A DNA stretch of 64,000 nt from Anaerotignum faecicola (GTDB lineage: Bacteria; Bacillota; Clostridia; Lachnospirales; Anaerotignaceae). Under the pieces are notes generated by a model. The model saw only the letters and a program-made list of their open reading frames with translations, was not told the origin of the DNA and did no database searches. This document shows, in pieces, positions 62,496 through 64,000 of this stretch; position 1 is the first letter of the stretch, and each line of letters begins with the position of its first letter. The position numbers and the translations under genes are program-made. The DNA lies in contig NZ_BHVZ01000004.1 in NCBI RefSeq assembly GCF_003865035.1, positions 124,001 to 188,000 of the forward strand, in the 5' to 3' direction.

Positions 62496-63070
62496 TTATA
62501 TGTATCGGAATCAACCACAGATACTCTGCAATTAATCCACTTTAGTTTTTTATTTATGCTATTTTGTAATGCCTTCATAATCATCTTTTTTGATCGGGTT
62601 TTTCCGCCAAAATCACCTTCTAAAAACAAAATCACATATTTCTTTTTTGAATTATCTGAAAATGCATCTTTCGACAAGAACTGAATATATTCCCTTAACT
62701 CACACAAACATTCTTTTGTATCCCCAAAGGATTTTGCGCCAATCAAAGCTGCTATCGTCATTGCTACTTTCTGTGCCATTTCAATATCCAGACTGTCTCG
62801 CCCTTCCACATTGACAGAAGTATGTGTCTTGTTGCGTTTCTGATTATTAGGTGCAATTCGCCACCTACAATTTCCTTCATCACCAATACAATTCTTTACT
62901 TCTATAAAAGCGATCTTATATTCATCAACAGAAATAAAATCTACACCCTTTGCATTCGGCAGTTTATTAAAATAGTCTCTATAGAATTTTGTATCATCAA
63001 ATTTTATCACGGTATCATTTTCTGGAAACTGAAACTTTAATCCACTTTCTTCCCTAACATTATTCTCCAT
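62468..63070 (-). CDS. PD-(D/E)xK-like putative nuclease paired with an ATPase
   Basis: About 200 residues from [10 protein letters not shown] (ATG 63070, AGAGG upstream). The nuclease-like site is [20 protein letters not shown]: Asp, then Glu-x-Lys on adjacent strands, the PD-(D/E)xK pattern. The remainder is alpha/beta ([20 protein letters not shown]). The start lies inside the ATPase stop region (ATGGAGAATAA), so the two are coupled. ATPase-nuclease pairs of this kind are typical of anti-phage systems. No family is recognised with certainty; the active site needs structure prediction. Confidence 0.65.
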   Translation of the reverse strand: MENNVREESGLKFQFPENDTVIKFDDTKFYRDYFNKLPNAKGVDFISVDEYKIAFIEVKNCIGDEGNCRWRIAPNNQKRNKTHTSVNVEGRDSLDIEMAQKVAMTIAALIGAKSFGDTKECLCELREYIQFLSKDAFSDNSKKKYVILFLEGDFGGKTRSKKMIMKALQNSINKKLKWINCRVSVVDSDTYNTKLFQIVR

Positions 63071-64000
63071 AAATAATCCTCTGCTCCCTATCGTACATCG
63101 CATCAAATTCCTGCATAATTGCATTATGCTCCAAATCAGATGCTAAATTTCTCATTTCATAATGAACATCATGTGTAGCCTCATCTCTGAATAATGAAAT
63201 AAACCGAATGTCCATTTTTTTAGGATTTAACTCTGGATATGCAGCAATCATGTTAAATTCTTGTTGAATAAAGTAATCGTGTGTTGATACAAAAATCTGT
63301 ACTCCCATCTGGGCTAATGCAACCATTGCCTGTACAATCGGGCGAATCATTTTGGGGTTCATATTTGTTTCCGGCTCATCCCAAAATAGAATGGTATTCT
63401 TATTCAAACTCCCTGAAAGAATCATATAGATAATCATAGATAATTTTCTATAACCATCAGAAAGTAATCCCATTTCAAATTCTCCCTCGCCTTTTATTTT
63501 GAAATAAAATTTCTTGTTTTTTTGAACAATTTGTCCTTTCATGATGTCTTCAAGATTACTTAAAACCTGGTTTTGCTCTATTGTGTTAGGACCTTTTGAA
63601 AGAGGACGATCCAAAAGTTTGGCAAGATCATAGTACATTTCCTCAAAATCAATATGATATTCATCATATAATGATACGAAATGTTCTACCGTAGAAATCA
63701 TTTCTTTTGTAGGAATATAAATGACATCATATTTTCTGGCTTTTTCACCTTGTTCTATAGAAACATCGGCATGATTCTCCTGCCTGTTACCAAATCCAAC
63801 CGTAATTTTTTGTTGCTTCTCCATATCAACAGAAAACTCTGTTCTGTTACTTCCTTGTTTCCGGCTTACCAGTCTGCCAATCTTCATTTCATCTGGGCGA
63901 AACACTCCCTGAAGCTTTTTAACAAAGAGTTGTTCTTCCATCTCTTTTGTTAAATTTTCTCTATTTATATTGCTAAAAGGTTTTATTACAGAATACATTA
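63060..64000 (-). CDS. ABC/AAA15-type ATPase, N-terminus beyond the window
   Basis: At least 312 residues. Present: a signature-like LLSDGYRKLSMIIYMIL, Walker B NTILFWDEPETNMNPKMI, and the His-switch FVSTHDYFIQQEFN. No Walker A motif is visible, which means that the gene continues past the right edge; the ATG near 63998 is not its start. The ATPase resembles the OLD/AAA15 class found in defence pairs. It is coupled to the PD-(D/E)xK-like gene and placed within the BREX operon upstream of the pglX remnant. Confidence 0.85.
   Translation of the reverse strand, partial: MYSVIKPFSNINRENLTKEMEEQLFVKKLQGVFRPDEMKIGRLVSRKQGSNRTEFSVDMEKQQKITVGFGNRQENHADVSIEQGEKARKYDVIYIPTKEMISTVEHFVSLYDEYHIDFEEMYYDLAKLLDRPLSKGPNTIEQNQVLSNLEDIMKGQIVQKNKKFYFKIKGEGEFEMGLLSDGYRKLSMIIYMILSGSLNKNTILFWDEPETNMNPKMIRPIVQAMVALAQMGVQIFVSTHDYFIQQEFNMIAAYPELNPKKMDIRFISLFRDEATHDVHYEMRNLASDLEHNAIMQEFDAMYDREQRIIYGE

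Noticed and set aside
63060..64000. A complete ATPase starting at the ATG near 63998
   Set aside because: No Walker A motif is present downstream of that ATG, so the gene must begin beyond the window.
62468..64000. PARIS (AriA/AriB) as the identity of the ATPase pair
   Set aside because: The small partner shows a PD-(D/E)xK-like pattern and not a visible TOPRIM/DUF4435 protein; I keep a generic call.

Overview
The window looks like accessory DNA from a low-to-moderate G+C Gram-positive anaerobe of the class Clostridia, most plausibly a gut Lachnospiraceae. This rests on strong AGGAGG-type ribosome sites, Gram-positive surface proteins (SLH, CnaB/thioester adhesin, sortase), a conjugation module of the kind typed in Clostridioides difficile elements, TnpV and a large serine recombinase. 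Almost every gene lies on the minus strand. I saw no rRNA or tRNA gene.

Region A (1-25 kb) is the body of an integrative conjugative element (ICE), read from right to left. It runs: pilin-like protein, VirB6-like membrane protein, transglycosylase/M23 hydrolase, VirB4 with a PrgI-like head, winged-helix and conserved ICE proteins, VirD4-type coupling protein, S1-domain protein, then a small Tad/CpaB-like set. A surface block follows: a membrane-anchored protein, an SLH-sortase, an SLH-CAP protein, an XRE regulator and a large adhesin that runs off the left edge. Two cargo sets interrupt the transfer operon: a MarR/radical-SAM-pair/GNAT set and an AbrB-HipA-like pair. No relaxase is visible, so the element continues outside the window.

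Region B (25-33.5 kb) is mixed cargo: a GmrSD/DUF262-type nuclease, a broken DUF3990 gene, an IS256 scar, a BlaI/BlaR1 operon driving two small exported proteins, a DUF4143 ATPase with a stop codon at a Trp position, a truncated adhesin and a secreted CAP protein.

Region C (33.6-37.3 kb) holds a large serine recombinase and, on both sides of it but mainly upstream, an unusual noncoding array. About seventeen 25-bp palindromes follow one template (ACTT-N5-CAA-N-TTG-N5-AAGT). The N5 blocks differ from copy to copy but stay complementary. This is the best candidate here for something undescribed.

Region D (37.3-51.5 kb) is a defence and toxin-antitoxin island: Gabija-like gajA/gajB (gajB carries an in-frame amber codon), a BcgI-like fused nuclease-methylase with its specificity subunit, a HEPN protein, two DUF4143 ATPases, TnpV, and a DUF3990 protein with HTH partners. 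An IS200/IS605 element with TnpB and an IS256 copy follow (51.5-54.9 kb).

Region E (55-64 kb) is the downstream part of a BREX-type operon: pglZ and brxL, with extra genes threaded through it (an HExxH protein, an FRG-domain protein, and an ATPase plus PD-(D/E)xK pair). A short fragment that resembles the 3' end of pglX lies exactly where pglX should end. This suggests that the ATPase-nuclease pair replaced or split pglX.
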